DNA of 64,000 nt, taken from Bathynomus jamesi. Its lineage: Eukaryota > Arthropoda > Malacostraca > Isopoda > Cirolanidae. Every line of letters begins with the position of its first letter. The first letter of the stretch is position 1. The DNA lies in contig JAJOZX010005524.1 of NCBI GenBank assembly GCA_023014485.1, positions 122,501 through 186,500 on the forward strand. The letters are read 5' to 3'. Below are positions 31,624 through 42,271 of the stretch, piece after piece. The notes below the pieces were generated by a model. It was not told where the DNA came from and made no database searches. It saw nothing but the letters and a program-made list of their open reading frames with translations. The position numbers and the translations under genes are program-made.

Positions 31624-31938
31624 TTAGAAGAGCTGTAATTTGTAAGATGAACTATTGTTGTTAATGGAGGGTTTGTTTCTATAGATGTACAAAGATTCTA
31701 AAATTTGGAGTTCTGTAAGGTTATTAATTCTTGTTAGAATTTCGAACTGAGTTTTGTGAAGGGGATGGTTGTTTTCATTACTATGGTTTCTAATTGCGGA
31801 ATGTGGTGGGTTACTGAGGGGACGGTTGGTACGGACTGATAAGCCCAAATGTTGAGAAAGGCGTACCTCCAGTTGGAGTTGAGTACTGCCGATATACGCA
31901 TTACGCAGCCTTACAGCTGTCACACTAGGCCTGTTCAA
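31624..31938 (-). pseudogene. GIY-YIG endonuclease domain of Penelope-like element
   Basis: The frame contains AYIGSTQLQLEVRLSQHLG (the GIY-YIG family's second motif with the catalytic arginine region), HPLHKTQFEIL and ESLYIYRNKPSINNN with the conserved Glu near the end. The upstream half of the domain, with its CxSC cysteine pair, lies beyond the insertion at 34,376-34,430 (VVYKYTCDS). The first ~12 codons of the frame as read here come from the inserted transposon, and a one-base shift is needed at the duplication. Confidence 0.8.
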
Positions 31939-34375
31939 AAATCAACCTTTTCTTATTTTCATAGGTTTCTGTACATTTTCCCATGCTTTTTGACCTGAAA
32001 AAGCCGAAAATCACAACTATTTTGACCTAGGATGTTGGGAAGCATTGCCGCATGGAGCTTTAAATTTTCTGCCTTGAAGGCCAAAGCGCCAATTCCGGGG
32101 TCCCTTGAACTATGTTTTGCACTTTAACTTTTGATCTAAACAAGATAGAGCAACAAATTAGGTATCAAATGAAAGAGCATAAAATTAATAAATAATAATA
32201 ATAATAATAATAAATAAATAATAATTAATAATAATAATAATTTATCTATCATTTTTCAGGAAACAACAGAAACTCAATCAGAATCTAGAAAACCATCTAC
32301 AAGTTACAACTTCACAATGGCATTAAGCAAGGAGCTGAGGGAGCTCCGTGGGCGCACAGTTGATATCTCAGAACCTCCACGTACTGTCCACAGGCAGGTG
32401 TCAACTGGGCCATCTACCAGATCTCTCACTGAAACCTTCCTGGTTGGATACCCTTCAGCTTTTATCAGTGGTTCCCAGCTTCCCACCAACAGACAGGCGT
32501 TCCAGTATTTCCTTAATCTTCAGAATTTACCGGAAAATGCAGGGAGGCCCATGGTTCAAGACCTTGCATATGAAACAGTTGAATCTATCATCCCATTCTG
32601 GCAGATGGCTAGGATCAAGACAATGACCAAGTACAACGCAATGAAGCTCTTCATGAAACTACATGAGAAACATCGTGCTCTGGTGAAAAGCAAAGGAAGA
32701 GCAAGTAACCCTGGAGGAAAAAGAGGAGCATTTGTGCTGGAATTAGACAGCCTGTTCGATATAGGAGCTCCAGATGCAATCCAGGAAATACAGAACAACA
32801 GACTGTTATCCAGAGAGAAGAAAGATGAGGATATCAGGTTCTACGAAGACCAAAAGACTGAGAGGAAAGGTCATATGTCTGGTCATGACAAGAAGCTGTT
32901 TGGGAAGGTGAAGGGGCCAGATAATCCCTGGTTTGAGCATCTGAAGGATGTTTGGACGGACTTGTCCAAGGAAAACCCAAAGATGCTGGCTATCAACAGC
33001 AAATGGCTGAAGGAAAAGAAGAAGAACAGTGAAGAAATATTCCAAGACATTCTAACAGCAGAAAGGCTTCCAAGAGCCGACTACAGGGAAATGGCTGAAC
33101 TGACAGTCATTGTTCTTGGAGGAACGCCTCCTCGAGGTATTCACTGGAGTCGACCAGGCGCCATTCATCAGGCCAGATGGATGGCCAGAAACCTGTACTC
33201 CATGAAAATGCTGATGTTTGCAGATCAACTTGAGTACGATGAAGACACTGTATCAAAGCTGGAAAGACTCAACACCTTCCTTGCGCTGTTCTACACTCCT
33301 GTATGGATGATGTCAATGTCTGCTGCAGATGCTCCCGTGAATGATCTAAGTCTAATCCAGGACATGTTGAAGTACAAGAAAACTGACCCAGAGCTTGCTG
33401 ATGCAGTACTTAATAAGATGGAAAACCACAAATGGTACCTGACGCAGGAAGTCGTGCCATTTGCCCTGTTCAGCAGTAGATTGAGTGACACATTGAAGCA
33501 CGACATTGCTGCCCAGTTACATGCCACTGAGAAGCCAGACAGCTTCAGAACAGGAAAGCCTCTATTCCAGAGAGTCACAGCTAAGACCACCCTGGTTGAT
33601 CTCATTGGCCCAGAATCACATTTCCTGCTGGACACACTGAACATTGGATCCGAGTGGCTTCTGGAACCTGTCACGTCTTGGCCACAGAATGAGGACTACA
33701 GAAAATCGTTGGACTATGTTAAGAATCTGAAAGCGGTGAATGACATTGCTGAACGTGGTGTCAAGATGATGAGCGACTTTGCAAATGTCATAACAACAGA
33801 TGCCAAGCAAAGGGACTATCTCCTTCAAGCTGTGGAGTTCAACAGACGCCGCTTTGACAGCTTCAAGAAACAAACTCTCAACAACTGACTGTGTAAATGT
33901 CATTATGAAATTAATCATCATGTAATGCTTTCACTTCTTGATCGATTAGACTTGTGACAAAATGTTAATCTCAAATTTGTGTCATGAATAAGGCGCCTTG
34001 TCTGCCTTGAGTGTGAGAAAACGAATTTTGTGATATTTCTGAAATCTTTGTATGTACCAATGTGCCATTTCTTGTTCCAAGACTATCATAATTGTATAAG
34101 TTAGAAAGAGGATTAAAAACACTTTAATTTGGTGCCTATTTTGTTGCTCTATCTTGTTTAGATAAAAAGTTATAGTGCAAAACATGATTCAAGGGACCCC
34201 GGAACTGGTGCTTTTGGCCGATTTCAAGGCAGAAAACTTAAAGCTCCATGCGGCAATGCTTCCCAACAACCTAGGTCAAAATGGTTGTGATTTTCGGTCG
34301 TTTCAGGTCGAAAAGCATGGGAAAAAGTACAGAAACCTATGAAAATAAGAAAAAGTTGATTTTTGAACTGGGCTA
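31926..34375 (+). mobile_element. 2.45-kb DNA transposon with 250-bp TIRs and 9-bp target duplication
   Basis: CTGTCACAC at 31,917-31,925 and 34,376-34,384 flanks the unit. Terminal inverted repeats start TAGGCCTGTTCAAAAATCAA and are related over about 250 bp, including CATGGGAAAA, GGCAATGCTTCCCAAC, AGGGACCCCGGAA and GATAGAGCAACAAA. A single ORF (32,317-33,888) fills the interior. The 8-9-bp duplication with long TIRs fits a hAT/Mutator-like integration, but the family is not a named one I can assign. Confidence 0.85.
32317..33888 (+). CDS. Transposase-family protein lacking its catalytic core (internal deletion)
   Basis: Intact 523-codon ORF. Residues about 1-195 correspond to the N-terminal part of the protein encoded at 61,360-61,890: LPTNRQAFQYF matches LPTIRQVLCCLF, then ELDSLFDIGA matches QLDILFDISY, then GHDKKLFGKV matches GQDKVFVAKT. 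Residues from about 200 (KGPDNPWFEHLKDVW) onward correspond to the part following GPDIDIFARFKDQW at the end of the window, running through GGTPPRGIHWSRPGAIHQARWMARNLYSMK. The segment in between, which in the 63.6-kb relative has CFDTTASNTG and CRHHILE (a D...C(2)H transposase signature), is absent, and the frame is kept. The product could bind DNA and multimerise but not cut, as in repressor-type deleted transposases. It has the least stop-ridden frame in the window, so the ORF may be maintained. Expression is unknown. Confidence 0.75.
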   Translation: MALSKELRELRGRTVDISEPPRTVHRQVSTGPSTRSLTETFLVGYPSAFISGSQLPTNRQAFQYFLNLQNLPENAGRPMVQDLAYETVESIIPFWQMARIKTMTKYNAMKLFMKLHEKHRALVKSKGRASNPGGKRGAFVLELDSLFDIGAPDAIQEIQNNRLLSREKKDEDIRFYEDQKTERKGHMSGHDKKLFGKVKGPDNPWFEHLKDVWTDLSKENPKMLAINSKWLKEKKKNSEEIFQDILTAERLPRADYREMAELTVIVLGGTPPRGIHWSRPGAIHQARWMARNLYSMKMLMFADQLEYDEDTVSKLERLNTFLALFYTPVWMMSMSAADAPVNDLSLIQDMLKYKKTDPELADAVLNKMENHKWYLTQEVVPFALFSSRLSDTLKHDIAAQLHATEKPDSFRTGKPLFQRVTAKTTLVDLIGPESHFLLDTLNIGSEWLLEPVTSWPQNEDYRKSLDYVKNLKAVNDIAERGVKMMSDFANVITTDAKQRDYLLQAVEFNRRRFDSFKKQTLNN

Positions 34376-34518
34376 CTGTCACACGTGTATTTATAAACAA
34401 CATTAGGGCATACAGTTTTGGAGAATTTGTCTTTGAGCTTTAAAAAAAATTTGATAATTTAAGTGGGTTGACGAGGGCGAATCGAAAATTTGTTTGGGGA
34501 TAACTAGACTTAAGCAGT

Positions 34519-34875
34519 TTGGACACTTCACCTGGTTTATTTTTGTACTGTGGTTATGGGGAGTTTAGTATTAAGTGTTATTTAAAAATTTCTTTAATTG
34601 GTTGTCAACCAATTAAAGAAATTTTAAAGGACCTAGTATGTTTCATGGACTGCTCTCGATTTTCCTACAGCATGAACTTTATCGACCCATCTACCGGAGC
34701 TCACACTCAGCAGGTGGAAAGCTTGTGGAATTCATTGAAACAATCGAACAAACTGCGATGCGGAACAGATCGCGACCAACTTGACTCGTACCTTTGTGAA
34801 TTTGTATGGCATAAGCGCCACACCAGCTCGGACTTATTCAAAAAGATGTTGGAGTGTATTGCATCGTTTCAGTAA
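34519..34875 (+). pseudogene. C-terminal part of a Merlin/ISXO2-like transposase
   Basis: From 34,675 the frame reads NFIDPSTGAHTQQVESLWNSLK...DQLDSYLCEFVWHKRH, the last catalytic block of ISXO2/Merlin DDE transposases (N-F-V-D-P-x-T-G-A-H-T-Q). The first ~45 codons of the frame come from unrelated flanking sequence. The first two catalytic residues are missing. Confidence 0.75.
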
Positions 34876-35015
34876 ATAAATTTATTCAATATCCAATAAC
34901 ATTTTTCTTTATCATTTCTCAAGAAAACCGATTGCAGAAACAAAATCAGGGTCATCGACTGCCTTTGTTTGCAATTTCGTAGAAAAATCGAGAGCAGTCC
35001 ATGAAACATACTAGA
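34629..35015. mobile_element. Deleted Merlin-like element
   Basis: TIRs CTAGTATGTTTCATGGACTG and the complementary CAGTCCATGAAACATACTAG continue with CTCTCGATTTT, about 33 bp in all, and enclose the transposase C-terminal fragment. The left end starts right after a direct copy of ATTAAAGAAATTTTAAA, so the exact target duplication is uncertain. Confidence 0.75.
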
Positions 35016-35304
35016 CCCTAGACACTAAAACATACTAGACCCTAGAGTCTAGACACTAAAACGAATTTTTGTGTCTATTGAGGTTCTTAATGTAACTGTC
35101 TTGGGTAAACTTTAAACCCTAGACGCTGTCCCAAAGCTGAAGGAAGCTACATTTTAGGGCATCTTTGCTAGTGACCCGTTGCCCACATTGGGCTTCCACC
35201 ACGAAAAAGAAAAACTTTAGTATTTGCCATTTACCATTAATTATTCAGACTAGAGTGGAGTTAATTATACCTGAGAAGAGTTTCTTGTTCTATGCACGGT
35301 CTGT

Positions 35305-35349
<45 letters not shown>

Positions 35350-36950
35350 CCATCTTCATTGGCTAAATAAGCGAATATAAGTTGTGAAATAAGTCACTAA
35401 ATTAAATGAAATCAAAATCCTCAACAGAACGTCGTAATTAACAGTACGAATATATTTGAATTAAAATTCGGAATATAAAATAGAAACTACGAATGAAGTT
35501 AAATAAACTGAGCCAATTAAATTAATTAAAATTTTAAGGAGAAACTAACTTTTGCAAACTGTAATAAGTGGAGTTAAATGTTTAAGTTATTAAAATTGTG
35601 TTGGATAAATTATTTAACTGGGTAGAACTGAATTGAAAAGGGATTTATTAACAGTGGGTTGAAATTGTGAATGTAAAGGAATTTCATCAATTTAGGCTTT
35701 GTTAACGTGGAAATGTTAATTTGCAAGTATTTTAATTTAGTATGTGACTGTAGGATGTGACTAGGATGTGACTGTAGGATTCGCGTATTGTTATGATTGG
35801 TTATCAACGGATGAATGCTCTGGTAGTCTACGTCTTATTCTGCGGGGAATGCGTCTGTGTTCGTCTATTCTTTGTTGTTGGACTTTGTCTCATGTCTTGC
35901 GCATATGAATGGAAATAAATGAAGATTTCATGCATGTTGCGAATGTTGTGTGTTGTAAGGGATTTTGCAGTGAAAAGGGATTGACAAGTATGTGGTTAAA
36001 GCCGCATTGCCGATGGACATTACTGAAAGTAGATCTTAATACAGTAGAGAGTTTACACACAATAATATGGGAGTTTTAACCCTTTATCGCTGTGTCACTA
36101 CTGATTTTGTTCTGGCTAACGCCAGACGATTTTATTCAGTCTCGGAAAAGTTCTCTGGCCGTTAAAGGACTAAGTTAATTTTCACTTTCACCAGGATATA
36201 GCTAGAACAGACACACTTCAGGTTATATATTTTTGTAAAATTCTATTGACAAAATGTTTCAGACTGAGGAGGAAGATATAGATCCGTAGTAAGTTGTAAA
36301 GAAATTCTTAAATAATTGTTTGCAAGAGGAAACGACACTTTTTTCAGGAAAAACAAAAAGCACGAAAGCTCATGGTCTAATCATGGAGAATCTAAATTCA
36401 GTAGGCGTAAAGCTAAATTAATTTTTACCTATAAGGCAGTGATGTCTTCTTAAATACAAAATAAAAAAAACTGTGCCACGACACCTTTTAAGAATGTTAA
36501 ATTTTAAAAATGTTTGTTTTACGTTGTGAATTTTATATTATGATGACGCAAGTTCAGATATGTTAAAAGCATTAAGTATTTTTGAACTCTAATAAGAAAC
36601 GATCAGAATAACTCTTAAAGGGGTGGGACAGAAATTGATAAGACGATCGCAGATCCAAAAGTGAGAACGCATTTTTACCAAAAGAAGCCGAAATTTTTTA
36701 AATTAGATAATATGAAGTATAGATAGGTTAAATTATCACGAGAATAACTAGATCATACGCGTTTATTGCAAACCTCGATTGTAATACACCAAAATAGACT
36801 CGCATTTTGTCATTTGGTCCAGGAATGGCATGAAAGGTACACCATACACAGAATAATCTTGAAAGAAAAGAAAAACTTCTTGGTCCGATTGCCAAATAGA
36901 ATTTTATTCTTGGACTTGCACCAAACCAAGAAGTTGAACTTTCTTTACTA
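35016..36950. other. AT-rich DNA with small repeats, no gene recognised
   Basis: Contains a partial tandem repeat of CATACTAGACCCTAGA (35,005-35,060), a TA tract (35,310-35,347) and a possible small TTAA-flanked MITE at 36,078-36,178 (TTAACCCTTTATCG ... GGCCGTTAAAGGACTAAGTTAA). No coding signal. Confidence 0.45.
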
Positions 36951-38731
36951 GAGCGGGTGTCCCACAAAAAAGTTAACCGTACTTTGAATTAATATAACTC
37001 AAAAACTATTAGAGATTTTTGGGTCCTGCAAAATGTTTTATTTAACAACTATTTATCTGTCGATTCTGGAAATTTCATTAAATTTCCTTTTACGAAGTTG
37101 ATACATTAATGGTTTTAGTGGAGGCTATAAAAATATGTTTGCGCAAGGAAGTAAAATAATGAAACTTCGAAGTTTAAAATTAACAAATTTATTTAAATCC
37201 ATTAATAACAAAAACACCTCTTCATATGGGTAATACAAATTTATTTTTTAATTTTCTAAGCACCGTTTCCTTCCACATGTCCTCCATTTCTTTCCAAGCA
37301 CAGTTGCGCCTTTGATCGCATTGATTGCACAACTTTTTTGATCAACTGGTGATTTTCCTTAAGTAAATTGACTTCACGTGTGATACTATCTCTTAACTGG
37401 TTTATGTTTTCCGGTGGAATAGCATACACTTTACTCTTTAGATATCCCCATAAGAAATAATCGCACGGTGTTAAATCAGGGGATCTTGGGGGCCATTCAA
37501 TTGCATGATTTAGCGCGACAATGCGGTTGCCAAAATTTTCTCTCAGTTTTGTTCTTACAGCAAGCTGTCTATGAGCTGGTGCGCCATCCTGAATCCACCA
37601 AAGTCTATTGAATTGATTGCCGTAAATCTGGAGGAGTTCTGGGATGATCCGTTCGTTGATCATGTTCAGGTAGGCAGCACCATTCAAGTTATTGTCGTAA
37701 AACAATGGGCCGACAAGATAGCCATTCCCGCATATTCCGATCCACAGAGACACTTTCTGCTGACAAATACGTGTGTCAAAGTTGAATGCTGGGGGGTTGT
37801 TCAGCGGCGCATATTGTCGAATATTATGGCTATATACCTTTCCATTCATGAAAAAGGCTGCCTCGTCACCAATCACAATGTTTTCCAAGAAACGAGCAGG
37901 TTTATGGAGAAGCCATTCGACAAATTGTCTACGACGAGGAAAATCAGTTTCAAGAAGCTGGTGTCTTACATGCATCTTATAGGGATGCCATTTTATTCTT
38001 TGTTGACTTTGACAATTGTAACCCATTCTTTCTGACTGATACATTTGGATTTTGAAGAAGTGTCATCTGAACATTTTCGATATTTTCTGTTGTTCTTATG
38101 GTTTTCCTACGACCCGAACGACCTTTATTTAGATTTAAGCATGTTCCTTCATGTTGGTATTTCCGAACATTTTTCCAAATAGCGGGCTTGCTTGGTGGGT
38201 GCCTACCTGGAAAACGTTGTTCAAATAAATCTTGTACTTGTTTAATACTGCCAGTCTTAATAAAGTTTGTGATTACAAATACGCGTTGCTCTTTTGTTAA
38301 CTGCATGATAAAAAGGGTTCTTTTGAAGTAAACTTTTACATAGAAACGCTTTGATTTGCTTAATAAGCAATAATGACGAGACCATACCACAGCGTGTCCG
38401 AAAAACCACTGTGCAATGGCCTAGGCTTCGCTTGAAGAATCGCACAGTGACCTAGGCTACCTAGGCTCCCTACGCTTCGCTTGAAAGTGCACGGTGACCT
38501 AGGCTTCCTAGGCTTCGCTTCATTATTTTACTTCCTTGCGCAAACATATTTTTGATAGCCTCCACTAAAACCATTAATGTATCAACTTCGTAAAAGGAAA
38601 TTTAATGAAATTTCCAGAATCGACAGATAAATAGTTGTTAAATAAAACATTTTTGCAGGACCCAAAAATCTCTAATAGTTTTTGAGTTATATTAATTCAA
38701 AGTACGGTTAACTTTTTTGTGGGACACCCGC
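36951..38731 (-). mobile_element. DD41D transposon, full length
   Basis: TA-flanked ends GAGCGGGTGTCCCACAAAAA and TTTTTTGTGGGACACCCGC begin inverted repeats of about 205 bp that remain nearly identical (for example GTACTTTGAATTAATATAAC). The interior encodes a transposase on the minus strand. Near the right inner end, 38,399-38,520 has two or three direct repeats of CCTAGGCTTCGCTT with GTGACCTAGG. Confidence 0.9.
37256..38390 (-). pseudogene. DD41D transposase with one frame break
   Basis: The N-terminal half (37,977-38,390) carries the two helix-turn-helix segments: QRVFVITNFIKTGSIKQVQDLFEQRFPGRHPPSK and then RSGRRKTIRTTENIENV. The catalytic half (37,256-38,044) has IGDEAAFFMNGKVYSHN (first Asp), WWIQDGAPAHRQ (second) and WPPRSPDLTPCDYFLWGYLKSKVY (third), with 41 residues between the last two. 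The halves overlap in different frames near 38,000, so one small indel separates them. Start choice: MQLTKEQR (38,303) is more native-looking than the upstream Met. Confidence 0.85.
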
Positions 38732-38847
38732 TAAATTTTTTTAAATCTCCGAAAATTTTATTCATATATTATAATTTTCTATTTGATTCCTGAGTTTAAT
38801 ATAATATAGTCATTAAATGTACGTAAACAGTTTTTTAAATTTTTATA

Positions 38848-38911
38848 CCCGAACGGATTCGAACCCCTTTCCATCAGCCAATGTACAGATTATTCTCATC
38901 ATACCATTCGG
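38848..38911 (-). other. tRNA-like sequence of uncertain status
   Basis: On the minus strand CCGAATG...GGGGTTCGAATCC...CGTTCGG has pairable 7-bp ends and a B-box-like motif about 64 nt apart. The T-stem and anticodon stem pair poorly. I take it as a SINE head or tRNA pseudogene. Confidence 0.3.
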
Positions 38912-39338
38912 AATTGTGACTTTAATTCACAAATTTGTTTTTTAACATTTTTTTTTCATCATTACAGTTTCATCAGTTCATTATTCTCTTCATTACAGTT
39001 TTTGTTTGTTCTATAAGCTCAAGATAACCCAAATACGCAACAGCGTGATAAAGTGTGATAAAAGTTAAAAAAATATTTTAGTAAAACATACTCCGTACAT
39101 ACATTTATCTTAGACAAAAATAATATGACCGTTAACACCGAAATATAAGTACAAATTTTTAAGCTGTGGGTGTTATACAGTAAAACTGTAAATATTATTC
39201 TTTCGAATGAAATAGGTAATGGAATGAATGTCTATTAAAATCAGTTAGGAATAATTTAGAATTTCTTTTGTAAAGTTTGTTAGTTATCGCCTGAAACTTA
39301 TTAACATTGTGATATGTCATTTAGAAGGATATAATAAC
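38912..39338. other. AT-rich DNA, no gene recognised
   Basis: No ORF or repeat structure of note. Confidence 0.4.
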
Positions 39339-39542
39339 GCAGAGCTGGGCATTTGCGGCATATTTTGCGGTACTGCGGTACTTGCGGTACCACCGCACTA
39401 CCACCCGGGCCCCCATAACGCAGTACCGCAAAGGATCGCTGAAAGTACCGCAGTACCCGCTACCGCATTCAAATTTCCGCGTACCGGTTTGGTAGTGCAG
39501 CAGTACCGCAGTACCGCAATATGCCGCAAGTGCCCAGCTCTG
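39339..39542. mobile_element. hAT-type MITE, fold-back, GC-rich
   Basis: Ends CAGAGCTGGGCATTTGCGGC and GCCGCAAGTGCCCAGCTCTG lie between ATAATAAC and ATAATAAG (8-bp duplication, one difference). The CAGAG-type terminus and 8-bp duplication are hAT features. The inside is repeated GCGGTACTGCGGTAC in both orientations, so most of the 204 bp can fold on itself. It is GC-rich compared with its surroundings. Confidence 0.85.
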
Positions 39543-39903
39543 ATAATAAGCCTCTACAATGCTTTACATTTCTTTCTTGCCAGTCCAGATTTGTCGTAAA
39601 TGAGTTTAGCAAAACTAACCTCTTTATGACAAAAATAAGCATAATGAAGGCGAAATTTCTCTCTAAACAAGTTTACAAGAAGACGCTGTTCCGTGTGAAG
39701 CACTTTCCCTATTCCAAATATGTCAAATAATACAAAAGAACTGCCTTTGGGAAGTGAAATACGCTTTACAGGCTTATCTTACCTATTTTTCTGTCTATCT
39801 TTTCAGATTTAATTAAAATAATTGAAGCATTTAATGCCTTCACATTAATTACAAGCTGAAGAGATGATAAACAACTTGCAAATATTGGGACAATACTAGA
39901 GTA

Positions 39904-39984
<81 letters not shown>

Positions 39985-40279
39985 AAATGTGTGTGTGTAT
40001 ATTGATCGTGAGTGTTGGCATGTTTTATGAAGTGTATTTAGCAACATATAAGGATATTTTGTAATTTATTTCACATAAATAAATCAGATAGTTAATGTTT
40101 ATAGAATTAGTCGCACGAATTGTTACTCAGTTTGCGTCTCCATTAAATTGTTTTATTGTTTACGTTTGTTGGGTAACAAACAAACAAGAAAGAAAGGCCT
40201 CGTAAAGGAGTCTTACAATAAAAGACGTAGGAAATTGAGAGAGTGAGTTCGAAGACAAGAAAACAAAGACTAGATAACA
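39543..40279. other. Non-coding DNA with a long TA tract
   Basis: No gene recognised. A (TA)n tract spans about 39,916-39,979, bounded by TGTG repeats. Confidence 0.5.
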
Positions 40280-40510
40280 CAGGCCTGCGATGGTTTTTGT
40301 TGTCCGAAGTATTTTCTCTCTTTTTATAGTAATTTTTGCACGCTGATTCCGAAAATAATATTAATTTTTTGCCATCACGTACAGATGTTTCACAAATGTA
40401 ATATTTCATATTACATATTTAAGTAATTTTCATTAAAATTGACTCAATTAAATTTTGATTAAAACTACTGCCTACAAATGCTTCCAGATCAGAAGTGACG
40501 TCATAGCGTC

Positions 40511-40528
40511 TTCTAGAACATTCGAGAA
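40511..40528 (+). promoter_or_regulatory. Heat-shock element, four perfect alternating units
   Basis: TTC-TA-GAA-CA-TTC-GA-GAA: four inverted nGAAn units with exact 5-bp phasing, the consensus for heat-shock factor. TATATAAA follows at 40,541 and an arthropod initiator-like GTCAGTC at 40,571, giving a standard core-promoter layout upstream of the pseudogene. Confidence 0.75.
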
Positions 40529-40540
40529 ACGCACCGCTAG

Positions 40541-40577
40541 TATATAAATGATTGACAAGCCACAAGATGAGTCAGTC
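40541..40577 (+). promoter_or_regulatory. TATA box and initiator of transposon gene
   Basis: TATATAAA at 40,541-40,548 and TCAGT at 40,572, about 30 bp apart. The related copy has the same layout at 49,977 and 50,015. Confidence 0.6.
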
Positions 40578-40629
40578 TGTCTAGTGCGCGGTGACTATAT
40601 TTTTCTTTTGAAATTGTTTATTTGTCGCT

Positions 40630-42271
40630 ATGGCAACCAGAAGGTGTGTAAATAGCCCAAACATTTCTGTTATATTTGTGGAAAATTTACTGTAAAAAAA
40701 CAAAGCGAGATATTACAGTCTTCGTCAAGAAAGCATACTATGCGTACTTCGGAATGAAACTTGGGGATCAAGACAAATCATGAGCTCCACATAAAGTTTG
40801 TAGTGTTTGTTTGAACAACTTAGACTATGGAGTAAAGGTATAAAGGATTCTTTACCTTTTGGGATTCCAATGGTTTGGCGTGAGCCTAGAAAATCACAGC
40901 GATGACTGCTATTTTTGTTCATTTAATGTGCAAGGCTACAATACTAAAAATAAAAAGGAAATTTCTTATCCAAATTTTGTCTGCTATAATAGGCTGACCA
41001 TACGTACCGTTTTGAACGGGACAGTACCGTTTGTTTTATATTTCCTGGCCGTCCCGTCGTTTTAATAAAAATGTCAATTTTGTCCCGGTTTATGTACTTA
41101 CTTTTTCATGAATACAGAATATTACATAACCCCCGTCCCTTTTTTGCCATCCCAATGTCCCGTTTTTGTCTCAAGGAAATGGTCAGCCTAGCTATAAGAC
41201 CTGTTGCTCATGGACCTGGTATACCTGTACCTACTAAACCAAATACTCTTAATATAACTTCATCTGATTCGGTGTCTGATGACAATGGAAACGATGATAT
41301 TGACTGTTTTCAAACCGAGATTTGTGTCTCCCGAAGGATTCTTCAGAGATTTTGGGATCCAGACTTCGTGCAAAGAACTTGCTTTCTCCCAGGACGTCAT
41401 TTTACTGGTACAGAAATCGAGAAAAGAATTCATCCAATATTTTTCTCCAGAAAATTCACTGGTATATTGCGACAATGTTTCGAAACTAATACTTAAGCTA
41501 GGCGCTCTGCAGTCTATGACCCAAATGAGTGGAGGCTTTTCACTGATTCCCTCCAAAAGAAGTGGAAACGTACGAAAATCTGAGCTGCTTCTAGCTAAGG
41601 TTAAATACAAATAACACGGTTGGCTACTTTGTGGAGACTACCTCCGCGTCACACAAAAGTGGGCTTGATGAAGCAATTTGTTAAGGCCTTGGACGAAGAT
41701 GGAGATTGTTTAAGTATCTGTGTGGTAAATTCCCAACTCTTTCCGAAGCAAAATTGAAAGAAGGAATTTTCGTTGGTCCCCAGATTAGAAAACTGAATTT
41801 GGATAACACTTTGAAAGAACAATGAACAATCTTGAAAAAGAAGCGTGGTTGTTTTTTAATTAGGATGTTATCAGCAAACGTTTGGGGAACAACAAGGACC
41901 CAAATTACCAAAATATTGTGAACAACATGCTAAATAAGTTCAAAGAGTTTGGTTGTAATACGAGTTTAAAATTACATTTCTTACATTCACACATGGATTA
42001 CTTCCCTGAGAATCTCTGAGCACTCAGCGAAGAACAAAGAGAACGGTTTCACTAAGACATCAAAGAAATGGAGAAGAGATATCAGGGAAGGTGGGACATC
42101 AGCATGATGACTGATTACTGCTGGGTGCTGAAACGGGATACTCCAGAATTATTACATAAAAGAAAAGGAACAGCGTGTACATTCGAGAATGAAAGGCATA
42201 GTCTCGCAAGAAAACTCAGGACAAATAAAGATGAATATGTAATTGACGTTAATAGTCTTCTTTCTTTTTAA
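40630..42271 (+). pseudogene. CxxC-family transposon protein, multiply disrupted
   Basis: Recognisable in order: a CYICGKF-like cluster, FVKKAYYAYFGMKLGDQDKS followed by a stop, PFGIPMVWREP (40,857), SEDD-type acidic region, SRKEFIQYFSPENSLVYCDNV (41,420), NSHMDYFPENL, EEQRERFH and EKRYQGRWDISMMTDYCWVLKRDTP (42,068). More than six stops or frame changes and a nested MITE (40,990-41,190) are present. Unlike the 50-kb copy, the sequence runs straight through PFGIPM-VWREP without the ~245-bp intron. The biochemical role is unknown. The family is multicopy in arthropods and likely transposase-related. Confidence 0.8.
40990..41190. mobile_element. hAT-type MITE (TAGGCTGACC ends) in the pseudogene
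   Basis: Ends TAGGCTGACCATACGTACCG and ATGGTCAGCCTA are flanked by GCTATAAT and GCTATAAG, a 7-8-bp duplication. The interior contains CGGGACAGTACCG and GTCCCG motifs in both orientations. It interrupts the coding sequence between FVCYN and AIRPV. Confidence 0.85.

Larger units (their letters stand above)
31340..34480 (-). mobile_element. Penelope-like element 3' part, split by a DNA transposon
   Basis: The 3' end (31,340-31,925) and a further ~100 bp (34,376-34,480) belong together on the minus strand. The GIY-YIG coding frame passes across the insertion, and 9 bp (CTGTCACAC) are duplicated around it. The downstream part ends with a hammerhead-like motif and an AT tract. No reverse-transcriptase part is present: the copy is 5'-truncated, or it ends near 34,480. 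Confidence 0.8.

Noticed and set aside
38848..38911. A functional tRNA gene
   Set aside because: Ends pair, but the T and anticodon stems do not, and several SINEs with tRNA-like heads occur nearby.
39916..39979. Long TA tract as replication origin
   Set aside because: Such tracts occur at many places here (29.4, 30.5, 31.3, 35.3, 53.6 kb) and are ordinary microsatellites.
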